Shown piece by piece: positions 31,584-42,640 of a stretch of 64,000 bases of DNA. Where the stretch lies: contig NC_083571.1 in assembly GCF_027579695.1 (NCBI RefSeq), forward strand, positions 33,770,443 through 33,834,442, written 5' to 3'. The DNA is from Neoarius graeffei. Its lineage: Eukaryota > Chordata > Actinopteri > Siluriformes > Ariidae. A model generated the notes under the pieces. The model had not been told where the DNA came from and did no database searches. It worked only from the letters and a program-made list of their open reading frames with translations. A program made the translations under genes and the position numbers. The first letter of the stretch is position 1, and every line of letters begins with the position of its first letter.

Positions 31584-32840
31584 GATATACAGTAACAAAT
31601 TTCAGACTTTTACTTATTCATTCAAAATGTTATGTATTTGTTTGTTTGTTTGTTTATGTACTTCTTTGCTTGCTATCTTATTTAAGCTGATTTAATGTTT
31701 AGGCTTTCAGTTAGTGTTTATTTTGTGTGTGTTTATCAGTTTTAGTTTTTAGGTATTTTTCAAATTTGTTTATTTTAGTTTCGAATTTAAAGTTATTTTT
31801 GTATTTCATTCATACTGCATAATGAAAAGGTATTCGCTAGGTTTAGAGGTACTGTTTCTAGCTTTCATTTAGATTTTATTTCAGTATCTTAGTATGAATT
31901 TGTTTTGTACTTGTCTTAAAATTGTTGGTATATAACAACCTCGGTTTGGGATTTTCCTCCACACAGTTGCTCGACAATTGGAAAATATCAACATTTGGCA
32001 CAAGCTAGCTACCCACTAGGATTAATGATTTTGCGAGCTAGCGTATAGCTGTTAAATATTTACACGGCATACAGTGACTATCAGGAATATCAACATTTCC
32101 CTCAGGCACGTTGGTAAATGATTTAGAAAATACGTTGTTAATTTTCTGCCATATTAATAAAAGTCAATACTGTGAAATCAAATTTATGAGAACATGCGAA
32201 GTTGTGAATATCACAAGAGTGCATCGTTCTACCCTGGTAAAGATGAAGCATGTTACACCTCTTTAGTTCCTTTTGCTGTGTTTGCTTGGCCTGAGCAGCA
32301 GCATTTTTGACCAAATCTCAGTTTTTACGAGAATTTCTGTGGTCAGCTTCGGAAAACCAAGAAATGTTGCCAGCACCTTTGGGTCGCCTCAAACTTCCAG
32401 TATTCAACACACAGCGATGTGTCACTGATTCCGAGATATGCAGCCAGGACAAGCGGCCCTCAAGTATGCAGCTTTGAAAAGACCCTGGCACCATTTCAGG
32501 GTCCACTTTTACAGGAGGAATCACTTTCTGCCTTTTTTGGATGGCAGATGCTGAGGATTGATTTGGAATGTCTGGATCTGGATTTGTTTTGGAGCATTTA
32601 TAAAACCTTTCCAAATTTCTGAGCTGTTTTTACATTTCAGTTGTTTTTCAATTTTGCTAGCAGTAGTAGAAGCATTTGCCCCACCAAAAAGTTGAAAAAT
32701 AGCTAATTAGTATTTTTTTTAAACATCTGATGTGGAAAAATGGTCATGTAGATAACAGTGGAATATTATGGTGTTTGTGCTATGTGATGAAAATCAGGTT
32801 TGTGCAAAAAGAAAAAGGTTAGCTTTGAGGAGTAGACAGA
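31584..32840. other. Mostly unique sequence with a TTTG tract
   Basis: (TTTG)n occurs near 31636-31655. A minus-strand frame at 32318-32614 starts MERFYKCSKTNPDPDIPNQS, which recalls the opening of hAT/ZMYM-type transposon proteins in fish but stops before any domain. No host gene is seen. Confidence 0.4.
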
Positions 32841-33040
32841 CAAAGGCCATACCTCCTTCACTGAGACACTGACAGAGGCCACACCTCCTTGATTAGCACT
32901 GACTGTCAAGGGCCATGCCTCCATCACTGGGACTGACAGACAGAGGCCACGCCTCCTTCCCTTGGACTGACAGAGGCCACACCTTCACTGAGACACTGAC
33001 AGACAGAGGCCACACCTCCTTAATTAGGACTGACTGTTAC
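32840..33040. repeat. Minisatellite, unit ~35 bp (GACTGACAGACAGAGGCCAC)
   Basis: Tandem units of about 33-48 bp contain GACAGAGGCCACACCTCCTT and CACTGGGACTGACAG variants. The same array continues at 33582-33734 and 35775-35876, so it was split by two insertions. Confidence 0.85.
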
Positions 33041-33571
33041 CCCTTTTCCACCAAATCAGTTCCAGGGCTGGTTCGGGGCCAGTGCTGGTGCTGGTTCACA
33101 ACTTGTTCAACTTGCGAGCCAGCTGAGAACCAGTTTGCTTTTCCATAGCTCGCGGTGCTAAGGGAAGCCACGTCATTACGTCGCTGTATACGTCATTATG
33201 TCGTTGTATACGTCAGTTACGTCGCTACGTTTGCATAAACCTTGCTGCGAATATCGAAGCAAAAACAACACGGAAGAAGCAGCAGCAACAACAATAATAA
33301 TAATGGATGACTTCGCGTTTGTACAGCTGCTGCTTCTCGTCGCTTAAAAATGGCGATCTTTCGTGTTCTTGTTATTGTTGTTGGTCTTAACAACTCCGCC
33401 CCCCCACTGACGTAAGCAGTTCTTTCCTCTGGCCCAGCAAAGAGTTGGTGCTAGCCTGGAACCGGTTTTTCTGGCCCCAGAGCCAGTTCTTTGTCAGTGG
33501 AAACAGAAAACCCGGTTCCAAACTAAGCACTGGCCCCGAACCAGCCCTGGAACTGCTTTGGTGGAAAAGGG
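33041..33571. mobile_element. MITE with ~55-bp inverted ends (CCCCTTTTCCACCAAA)
   Basis: The left CCCCTTTTCCACCAAATCAG and right GCTTTGGTGGAAAAGGGG extend as inverted repeats through GGTTCGGGGCCAGTGCT and AGCACTGGCCCCGAACC. The interior carries four TACGTCA/TACGTCG repeats and a short frame MDDFAFVQLLLLVA. Its short length and lack of transposase make it non-autonomous. A related, diverged element may lie at 54485-54999. Confidence 0.8.
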
Positions 33572-33581
33572 GCATGTGAGG

Positions 33582-33734
33582 GGCCAGGCCTCCATCACTG
33601 GGACTGATAGACATAGGCCATGCCTCCTTCCCTTGGACTGACAGAGGCCACACCTCCTTCACTGGGATTGACAGTGAGAGGCCACACCGCCTTGATTAGG
33701 ACTGACTGTCAGGAGCCATGCCTCCTTCAATCCT
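33582..33734. repeat. Minisatellite, second block
   Basis: The same GACAGAGGCCACACCTCCTT units as at 32840, resuming after the MITE and ending at the THAP element. Confidence 0.8.
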
Positions 33735-33890
33735 TGACTTGCAAGTGACATCAAAGCAAAATAGAAACCCAGATGTCGGCCATGTTGGTGGAGATACAAA
33801 TGCGGGGTCAAGCGACATTCCATACAAAACATAGTCACATGTGCGCAACTGTCTTTCTTTTTTCCACTGCTTTAAGCGTTCTTTTAGCTA

Positions 33891-34335
33891 TGCCATATTG
33901 TGCTGTATATGGTTATGGTCACAACAATACTCATGACTGTGGCATGTTCCAATTTTTTAGAATTCCGTCCGTGACTCGGAAAGAGGGCGAGGAAACTCTG
34001 AGGCTTAGTACGGAGAGGAAACAAGCATGGCCGAACAACATCGACAGGGCTGATCTAACACAGGCTAAAACCAAAACAGCTCGTGCTTGCAGTAATCATT
34101 TTATCTCCGGTGAGATTCAAACGCTTTCTTGATAATATCATGGAAGAATTTCATTTCGTGTTGCTAGAATCTTGCTATAAAATGAGTTTTCTCTTGTCGT
34201 GGTTCACTCGGTTGTTGTTATAATTTTAACATGTGCATTACAATTTCGCTTCTAGGAGTGCCAGCAAAATTATACAATACAAACAATCCAGACTGGGCAC
34301 CTACTCAGAAAATGGACTATGTTTCGTCCAAAGTC
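33891..34335 (+). pseudogene. THAP-domain exons of a transposase, degenerate
   Basis: From ATG 33891: MPYCAVYGYGHNNTHDCGMF, then FFRIPSV, then RACSNHFISG with the Cys-x2-His pair of a THAP finger. Tyrosine replaces the second cysteine expected in the usual Y-G-C, so zinc binding is lost. After a probable intron starting at the GTGAG near 34111, an exon at about 34258 reads VPAKLYNTNNPDWAPTQKM, the usual continuation after THAP fingers in fish transposases. The catalytic part is absent. Confidence 0.6.
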
Positions 34336-35027
34336 GGACTTGATTCTTCGGCAGCCAAACCAGATAGAACGTGATATCCGGGTACTCGATGGTCGGTAGA
34401 AGCGTCTTCAGAAAAGTCTGACTTTTTGAAATAATAAGGGTCAAATCCACACATATCTATCTTCTCTTTGTATTGAATCTTCGCTCGACCATTCAAATCG
34501 TGGTAAGGCCAAAAAAAATTAATACTTTGTTTAGGGTTTCATGCTGTTTTGAGTTTGGCTCGGTAGGTAGGGATTTTTTTTTTTTTGAGAGATGATAAAA
34601 TAGGGTTGGGTTTTAGAAATTTTTTTTTACCCATCGAGATATCACAACACACATTTGTAAATATTAATAAAAATTGTTTTAAATACACAAACTTATATTC
34701 CGTGACATTCTACTTTAATATCACAGGTACCAGTGCTAAAAACTTTTTTTTAAAGCCTTGGAGGTTCAGGATATCTAAACAAGCAATGAACCATGTCATG
34801 AAAAGATTTAACTGAGTTTTGATGCTGTCACAGTCCTGAATTAACTCTGATAAATTGCAGATTTTTTCTGTCCAAAAATAATATATGTTGGCATCAATAG
34901 ACCACCTTACCTGGCAACTTTTTTGCTGGGCAGAGAATAATTGGCACGATGGGATGTAGCTTTCATTATGATATCAAATGCATTGGTTCGTGCTATCTTG
35001 TTTGGGGGTTCAGCAGCTGTTTCAGAA

Positions 35028-35309
35028 TCATTTTGTATACATTTCAACTTCAAAACTTTTAGATTCTTCAAAACACTGAACACATTTGAGTGGCTGTCTG
35101 TACATTTGGTCAGTGTTATCCAAAGTTGTCCATGGCCCTTTAGCTGATTCTGACATCGATATCTCCAGATTTGTTGTTGACAAACATGCAAAGTCAGATT
35201 CAATATCTTCAAATGTTTTACGGGTATCCAAAACATGAAATATGTTCAGTCCTCCTCCGTGTTTGCAAGAATCTTGTAAAATATTGACAACAACATTCTC
35301 GGCGTCCAT
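35028..35309 (-). pseudogene. Unidentified frame near the right end of the THAP transposon
   Basis: ATG at 35309 starts MDAENVVVNILQDSCKHGGG, then LNIFHVLDTRKTFEDIESDF. It points inward from the right terminus, as the second gene of a two-gene transposon would. The frame ends after EVEMYTK and continues poorly in another phase. I do not recognise a domain; function is unknown. Confidence 0.35.
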
Positions 35310-35774
35310 CTTCTCGCACTAGCAACAGCAACTTCCCATCCTGTATGTAACGTGGACGCTGATTGGTTGGTGTGCTGGAACAGTCTCAATATGGCGCCGG
35401 CGATATTCCAGTCTAACTTTGGTGAAATGTTTGATAAGCATTTCGTTTTTATTTGTCAACGTGTATGTGTTTTAGAAAATCTGATAAAATAGTTAGACTT
35501 GCCAGCTAATTTCAGGGTCGGTCGGGAAACCTGAAACAGAAATTTTTTTTTTCATATTTTGGCATTTAGACATGCACAGTCGGCTCCATTTCAATGGGTC
35601 GGTCGGGAAACCCGAAACAAAGGTAATATTTTTTTTGGCCTAATACTGAGAAAATTCAGCATTGTTTACAGACACGCTTTCAGCGGCTGCCATCCTAGTT
35701 GCTTGTATATCCACCATCATGGCAGACGCTCATGACGTAGCACATTTTGATCACGTGGTTGCAAGTCATCTATG

Positions 35775-35876
35775 AGATTGACAGACAGAGGCCACGCCTC
35801 CTTCCCTTGGACTGACAGAGGCCACACCTCCTTTACTGGGATTGACAGACAGAGGCCAGGCCTCCTTCATTGGCCA
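35775..35876. repeat. Minisatellite, third block, followed by (GT)n
   Basis: GACAGACAGAGGCCACGCC-type units resume after the THAP element and run into (GT)n at 35880-35936. Confidence 0.8.
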
Positions 35877-35878
35877 TG

Positions 35879-35879
<1 letters not shown>

Positions 35880-35936
<57 letters not shown>

Positions 35937-36031
35937 CTGAAACTGTTCTGATGACACCATCGTGATTACTGACAGAGACCTAAGAATAGAGGAGTAACTG
36001 GCAGTTCTGTCCTAGTGAGGCTTTTAATAAA

Positions 36032-36096
<65 letters not shown>

Positions 36097-36184
36097 GAGT
36101 CACACAGCTGTTGACAGTGTAAGAACAGCGCTCTCACAGTGGCCCTGGCAGGGCATGAACTTTGAGTCTCGTACATGACACGGT

Positions 36185-36226
<42 letters not shown>

Positions 36227-36519
36227 TGCGTGCAAATCAATCAAAGTTTCTGAAAAAGGGAAAATATATGCCTTGTTTCTATTCACACACAATATGACTT
36301 GGCACCTTTCCCTCCATAATCCTGTAGCAATAAATCTCCTCTTGCTAACTACAGGCATCGAATCTGCTGCTGTATAGTCTAACACTTACAGACACACTGA
36401 GCCTTCAATCACTTAGCTCTGTAGAGCAACAACAACAACATTCTCTTCTCAACAAAATCTCTCTCAAACCTTTGTCTCTCTCTTTATTTCTCTCTTCTTC
36501 TTTTCACGCTTGTTAAGTT

Positions 36520-36582
<63 letters not shown>

Positions 36583-36798
36583 TTTAAAGAGCTGGTTCTC
36601 AATGTGTGATGGCTGAATAAGGAGTTCATCTGAAAACCAGTGTTAGTGTGTGTGTGTGCTGGTGTGTTTCCTGTTTTGGCAGCTGTTGTGACGCCACCAG
36701 TCTGTACCCTCGAAACACTATCCCATAATATAACCCTTATTGCCAAGGCGACCCACCCTGCCATGCCCTCTGTGCTAAAACTGCAGATGTGACAAGTG

Positions 36799-36850
<52 letters not shown>

Positions 36851-37596
36851 TTGATGATGTATTACTACTTTGGATGCAACAGTTACCGTTTCATACAGAT
36901 ATAATTTTAACGCAACTTTTTAACATAAACCTATACAACCTTAAGTTTTGTCTTGTTTCTGCTGTTTATGCTTCGTGTATAAAAGACTTTTAACACAATT
37001 AATGCTAGGTAGTTAATTAGTTAATGCTAGCTGAACAAACAAAGCTAGCTAGGTAAACAGTTAGTTTGAAGTATTAGTAAGATTAACCTTGGCATCCTTG
37101 TTTTCTAGTTGTCGAGCAACGTTATTTTCAAGACGTAATAGGCATTCCATTTAAAAGCCGGTTAATGAATGAAGTTAACATTTCAGCAAGATAGCACTTG
37201 GTTGTTATTTGTTATATAAACAAATCTAAAGGCACCGTGACAGTGGAAATGACACAAAACTGTTTAGAAGATCAACATTTTCCTCAGATGTGTGGCTACA
37301 TTTGTAAGAAAAGACTCCGTCGGACCACAATAACAACATGTAACACTGACCGCTAACAGAACTACAATGACACTAACATCAATATTGTATTACATCAAAC
37401 CTATGGAAGATTGAATGGAGTTAGTTTTCAATTAGAAAAATGAACTATATGGTGTGTGAACATGATATTTGAATTATTTTTAAACAGCTAAAACTTACTT
37501 GTCTAAGATTTTTTTGCTGGGGGTCAGACTTTTGGACCTGACAGTATTTTTATAGGAAATAGCAGCAGTCGAGTTAAATTTAAAACAGTAACAGGA

Positions 37597-37644
<48 letters not shown>

Positions 37645-37926
37645 GGTAGTATGAGAAAGCCCTCTAAAAGAGCATCATGGGCCAAAATCAGTACAGAGAG
37701 ATCTGCAGAGGAATTTGACTCATGGTCTTTTTGAAAATACAGCCAACTGTTCAGACCAATTTACAGAGCGACAAGAAATACACAGAAGGAAAGTTTATCG
37801 TAAACACCGAAGATGCTGAATGGTATGTATTAGTTTTATTTTGAGTAGGAATTATAAATTAAATATAATTTAAACAGGATATGCTGCATGTGTACGGTAT
37901 GTGTGTGAGGAGAGACTTGACTGTTA

Positions 37927-37972
<46 letters not shown>
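35880..37972. repeat. Microsatellite-rich intron segment
   Basis: (GT)n at 35880-35936, (CA)n at 36034-36094, (GT)n at 36186-36222, (CT)n(CA)n at 36519-36580, (GT)n at 36799-36849, 37600-37642 and 37931-37971. The sequence between is unique and shows no gene. Frames of Cys-Val or Thr-His are microsatellite artefacts. Confidence 0.9.
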
Positions 37973-37974
<2 letters not shown>

Positions 37975-38577
37975 CATCTAAATATATGAAAGCCTTCAAG
38001 TAGAAAGAAGAAAGTTAACATAATGTTAACAGTGAATACATTTATTAGCCAGCTAGCATATGATTTCTGCGAGGACTTCTTTTTTTTAGCTAGCCAGCTG
38101 CTTACCTAACAGGATTTCTGAAATCCATATTCATATTCAAAACACAAGTTCATTTACGGTATCTGACAAGATTCATAATGCTTATAATTTTTACTGCTAT
38201 TGCTACAAAGTGACCCTGACAAGATTTCATTAAGTATTTTGATCATATTCATAATATAGCAAGCAAGCAAGTTTTTAAAGAAATTTCTGAAATAATGTTT
38301 AGGTTTTATTATTTCATGTACATAATCTCCACTCTTAATGCTAAGTACCTTGCTAATGTGATCTAATCTGAAAGGATTTCAGAAAGGCTTTTAAGTTATA
38401 CCATTAATCGTCACATTATTGCTGCTAATGCCAGCAAGTTTACTAATAAGAGCTAATTTAAGATATCTGAGAGGATAATCTTTACTGCTAATAATACACA
38501 GCAGATAACACGAGTCGCTAACCTGACAGGATTTCTGAAAGAATTTTAAAATCATGTTCATAAATGATATTATTTTT
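37973..38577. other. Unique sequence with repeated CTGACAGGATTTCTGA words
   Basis: The phrase (CTAACCTGA)CAGGATTTCTGA recurs near 38108, 38372, 38526 and 39658, with GCTAGC/TTAGC words between. This is a loose, old tandem-like organisation without coding content. Confidence 0.4.
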
Positions 38578-38811
38578 TTCACGGTGCGGTTTCCATCAAA
38601 TCCTGCGCTCTGATTGGCTGGCGAGCGGGTCCGTATCCTACAGTACGGACCCCGGTTACGGACCTCTGGCGACTCGCTCATTCACAACAACAAACATAGT
38701 AGCATTTTTTGTCAACATTTATCTTTTTTTTAATAAGATTTATTTATAATATCAAAAATCTTATAAATTTTTGCCAGCATTTCTCAGGAGAATAGCATTA
38801 ATTTTTCCAGC

Positions 38812-38904
38812 ATGGATAGTGATAACAACAGTGTTCACAGCGAAAGCGAGTTTTACTACCCTGAGGAAGAAGAAATAGAAGAAAACATTTCAGGAGAAAG
38901 CTAA
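38812..38904 (+). CDS. Conserved 30-residue acidic peptide (copy C, unit 1)
   Basis: MDSDNNSVHSESEFYYPEEE then EIEENISGES and TAA. It has the same length as at 17496 and 39103. The frame is kept while flanking bases differ, which suggests past selection or recent spread. Family unknown. Confidence 0.35.
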   Translation: MDSDNNSVHSESEFYYPEEEEIEENISGES

Positions 38905-39102
38905 AAACCTGTAACTTGCTAACACCGAGCAAAAACATGGCTGAATCCTGAATGACTCAATTTTGTATAAATAGGGGACTACATAGGCGGCAAAAATGTA
39001 GGTTTTTTTTTTCCTGCCATGGAAGTGCACTTGTATACTGATGAGGAAGCAATTTGCATTACAGCCGTGAATGAGGATTCAAAATAGCATTAATTTTACA
39101 GC

Positions 39103-39195
39103 ATGGATAGCGATAACAACAGTGTTCACAGCGAAAGCGAGTTTTACTACCCTGATGAAGACAAAATTAAAGAAAACATTTCAGGAGAAAGCTAA
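39103..39195 (+). CDS. Conserved 30-residue acidic peptide (copy C, unit 2)
   Basis: MDSDNNSVHSESEFYYPDED then KIKENISGES and TAA. Compared with unit 1, changes at E/D, E/K and I/K positions keep the frame and the acidic character. It lies 70 bp upstream of a TATAAATAGG box. Confidence 0.35.
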   Translation: MDSDNNSVHSESEFYYPDEDKIKENISGES

Positions 39196-39307
39196 AAACC
39201 TGTAACTGTTGCTAACGCCGAGAAAAAACATGGCTGAATCCTGAATGACTCCTATTTGTATAAATAGGGGACTACATAGGTGGCAAAATGTAGTTTTTTT
39301 TCCTGCC

Positions 39308-39493
39308 ATGGAAGTGCACTTGTATACCGAGGAGGAAGCCATTTGCATTACAGCCATGAATGAGGATTCAAAATGGCGGCTCGGCTCGGTTTTCCCTTTC
39401 GGGCGTTCTTGTTTTCTGTTAGAATTTGGTAAAGAAAAAAATAAATATATTATTTACCAGCTTAAGGTCGGTCCGTATGGTGAAATACCGTGA
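39308..39493 (+). CDS. Second short frame of the GTCCGTA family (MEVHLYTEEEA)
   Basis: ATG at 39308 starts MEVHLYTEEEAICITAMNED, continues SKWRLGSVFPFGRS, and runs into the terminal palindrome. In unit 1 the same frame (from 39019) ends at SK-stop because the duplication joins there. A TATAAATAGG box lies about 50 bp upstream (39258-39268). It could be a first exon captured from a gene, or the start of the element's own protein; no known domain is seen. Confidence 0.3.
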   Translation: MEVHLYTEEEAICITAMNEDSKWRLGSVFPFGRSCFLLEFGKEKNKYIIYQLKVGPYGEIP

Positions 39494-39599
39494 CCTCGGC
39501 CTTGAATACTGACCTCAGCCCAGAGGGCCTCGCTCAGTACTTTCAAGACCTCGGTCACAGTATTTCACCATACGGACCCCCCAGCTGGTAAATAACATA

Positions 39600-40196
39600 T
39601 ATTTATTGGAATAATATTTACCATTAATGCTAGCAAGTTAGCTATCATGACCTAACCTGACAGGATTTCTGAGAGAATGTTTCAGGTGCTAATGCGAATG
39701 CTAGCTAGATAGCTAAAATGACCAAATGTAAAATTTCTGACAGGATTCATAAATGTTTATAATATTTTCTGCTAATATTAGAAATAAGTTAACATCTTTA
39801 TTGGAATATAATATATCACTGCAATCTATGTGTGGCTACATAAACTTCATATTTGCCATGGCAATTTGTACTGCGATGCCTAGTAATTAGCTTTCATATA
39901 GTTTGTATTGTCAGCATTATTATCTTGCTAGGTAACATTTAAAGATTAGGTATCATGTCTCCTATGTTTGGAGACTTTTGGGACACTTTGTAGAATCAGT
40001 GTTTAATTTGAAATTTACTGAGACGTCTTTTTTCTTTTGTGAATTTTGTACTTTTATGTTTTATTAATATTTTTCCAGTGATGGACAGGTTGGACTTTTG
40101 AAGGAAAGCTGATGTCTGACATCCTAGCAGTTCAGCTATTTAATAGATGAGATTGAGGTTTCTGAGACGGTATGGAAAATGCAAGTAAAAAAGAAA
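39600..40196. other. Unique A/T-rich sequence, no gene seen
   Basis: Contains GCTAGCTAGATAGCTAAAATG-like words and one more CTGACAGGATTTCTGAGA repeat. There is no coding frame. Confidence 0.4.
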
Positions 40197-41411
40197 CAGA
40201 GGTGGACAAAGTACCCAACTTCATTACTTAAGTCAAAGTACAGATCCCACTGGTCAGATGTTACTCTGATACAAGTGAAAGTTGTACAGTCACTTTTTTA
40301 CTTAAGTTAAAGTCTTGAAGTACTTGCTTTTAAAAATACTTAAGTATTAAAAGTACATTTTCTGTCAACGCATTGTTGTATTATTGCCAAAATGCTTACA
40401 AAACCTAATGCCATTACCAAAGACAGAAATGTGAATTCACAAAATGGACGCATGCTGTGCCATCATGGTGGTTTAACGTTAAGCTAGCTAGTCAGTGACT
40501 CCATCTGACATGCTGGCAAACTCTTTTCAAACTCGAAATCATATTGGGTAGCTAATATTACTAGAAAAGAAAGATTTCTACATTGTTTATTTGGCAAGAT
40601 TATGCTAAAACATATTACTTAAAGGACTTCAAATAAGTTAAAGTTATTCATGTTAGTGTAACTCCATTTTTACATGCTAACTCACAGTGTCCAAGTTAAC
40701 TAGCTATGTGTAAACATTAGCCGTGGACAAGGCTACGGTAACTTGGTGGGCAAATCCATAGAAAGTCATTTGACTAACCAGACTGCATAGCTATTGCAAC
40801 GTTATCGCAAGCTCTAAAAGCACAGACAACTTTGTTGCAAGCTTTCTCTTGGAATAAAATGTTTATATACCTCAATATGCTTCCACAGGTTGGATGGCGA
40901 GTTTTTGTTGGCTGTGATGTGGTTCATTTTAGGCAAACAAAGCAAACATTTAAAACGAAACGACTCTTTAATCCTTTCAGAAAACTGAAACACAGGTTCA
41001 TGGGTCATGAGTGCGTGCATTCCCTAGAAGAACCGCCTCCTTCCATTCTGACATCAACTGATCGTGTTAAATAATGCTGCAGAGAAATCATTGATCTTGA
41101 TTTTATACAGTCTATGGACATGAAATGACCCTAGTGATTGCTGATAGGCTGTCTCAGTGTTATCTGTGAAAAAAACAATCATGTTTTAGAAAAGAAAAGA
41201 CAAAAACATCCACTTTCAAAGCTGCTTCATAGTAATGAGTAACTTGATAGAAATATAGTGGAGTGAAAAGTACCGTACGATATTTTCTTTCAAATGTAGT
41301 GAAGTTAAAGTCAGAAGTTTAAAAAAAAATACTCAAGTAAAGTACAGATACTCAAAAAGTGTACTTAAGTACAGTACTCAAGTAAGTGTACTTCGTTACT
41401 GTTCACCTCTG
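40197..41411 (-). mobile_element. hAT-like element with BED-type finger, copy 3 (complete ends)
   Basis: CAGAGGTGGACAAAGTACCC at the left and GTTACTGTTCACCTCTG at the right. A perfect 8-bp duplication AAAAGAAA at 40189-40196 and 41412-41419 is the hAT signature. The minus-strand finger fragment (40814-40990) reads FKCLLCLPKMNHITANKNS and SPSNLWKHIEVYKHF. Length is 1215 bp; no catalytic domain. Confidence 0.9.
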
Positions 41412-41548
41412 AAAAGAAAGCAATGATTTCTAAATTGACTTTGACTTGTGCTTCATTGCAGACATAATGAACTCAGAATATTTCATGTTTTGTTGGTCAA
41501 TAATTTCATTTCATTTGTTAATACACATCCATTCCTGCATTCCAGACC

Positions 41549-42500
41549 TGCAACACATTCCAAAAAAGTTGCGATGGGGGCAATTTAGGGAATGTAATGA
41601 GGTAAAACAATTAAATAATTATGTGATTTGAAACAGGTGATGACAACAGGTGACTGTAATCAAGATTTGGTATAAAATCAGTATCCAGGAAAGGTCTAGA
41701 CTTTGAGGAGCAAAGATGGGTTGAGGATCTCCAGTTTGGCAACAAATGTGTGAAAAAATAATTGAAATATTTAAAAACAGTGTTTCTCAAAGAAAGATAT
41801 GAAAGGATTTGGATATTTTACCATCTACGGTGCAGAAGATCATTAAATGATTCAAGGGATCTGGAGGAATTTTGGTGGCTAAAGGGCAAGGGCATAAGCC
41901 TAAGCTGAACACCTGTGATCTCCGATCCTTCAGACAGCACTGCATCAAGAACCGCAATTCATCTATAGCTGATATAACCACATGGGCTTGGGATTACTTT
42001 GGCACTCCCGTGTCAAGCTCTACAATATGGAGTTGCATCCACAAACACCAATTAAAACTTTACTATGCAAAAAGGAAGCCTTATGTTAACTGTGTCCAGA
42101 AGTGCCATTGACTTCTCTGGGCTTGGAAGCATCTGGGATGGACCATCATACAGTGGAAATGTGTATTGTGGTCAGACGAATCAGTATTCCAGGTCATTTT
42201 TGGAAGAAATGGACACCATGTGCTCCAGACTAAAGAGGAAAAGGACCATCCAGACTGTCACCAGGAACAAAGTAATTAGTGCCCTGTATGACGACCCCGT
42301 GCTGTTGCACATCTTAAGACCTGTTTGCAGGAAAAATGAGATATAAATAAGACCTGAAACGCTTCATCACTTGGTGTCTTCAGTCCCTAAACCTCTTTTA
42401 AGTGTTGTGAGAAAGAATGGCAACATTATAAAGTGGTAAATGCTTTACCGTCCAAAGTTTTTTTGAAATGTGTTGCAAGAATCAAAATTTAACTTTTTTT
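41549..42500 (+). mobile_element. Tc1/mariner-like element with broken transposase
   Basis: CTGCAACACATTCCAAAAAA near 41549 is mirrored by TTTTTTTGAAATGTGTTGCA near 42459-42478. The coding remnant has a Tc1-like N-terminus (GHKPKLNTCDLRSFRQH, TPVSSSTIWSCIHKHQLKLY). After a stop at 42110 a shifted frame gives the region of the first catalytic residue (VLWSDESVFQVIFGRNGHHV). The rest of the catalytic domain is deleted. Confidence 0.75.
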
Positions 42501-42640
42501 ATTTATTTTTTTTAAATAATAAAATTCATGAGGTAAAACCTCACATAATGTGCTATTGTATTGTTTTCAGTGCACTACAGGTTAATGATTATTTACAAAG
42601 CATTGTTTTCAGTTTTAAACATACCATCCCGACTTTTTCT

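Larger units (their letters stand above)
33735..35767 (+). mobile_element. THAP-bearing DNA transposon, decayed (TGACTTGCAA ends)
   Basis: The left end TTGACTTGCAAGTGAC and the right end TGGTTGCAAGTCA are short inverted repeats. Diverged pairing continues inward: ATGTTGGTGGAGATACA against the complement of GTATATCCACCATCATG. It separates minisatellite blocks. A THAP frame lies near the left end (+). An unidentified frame lies near the right end on the other strand (35028-35309). No DDE motif is seen. Confidence 0.6.
38578..39598 (+). mobile_element. Copy C of the GTCCGTA-palindrome family, with internal duplication
   Basis: Same left part as copy B (CTGATTGGCTGGCGAGCG, GGTCCGTATCCTACAG), same terminal palindrome (39451-39592). 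A 292-bp segment is tandemly duplicated (38791-39082 and 39083-39374), each unit holding the 30-residue frame, a TATAAATAGGGGACTACATA box, and a second frame MEVHLYT(D/E)EEAICITA. This is the most complete copy. Confidence 0.78.

Noticed and set aside
32318..32614. Minus-strand frame MERFYKCSKTNPDPD as a gene
   Set aside because: It is short, no domain follows, and there are no splice partners. At most it is a transposon N-terminus, which I mention only as context.
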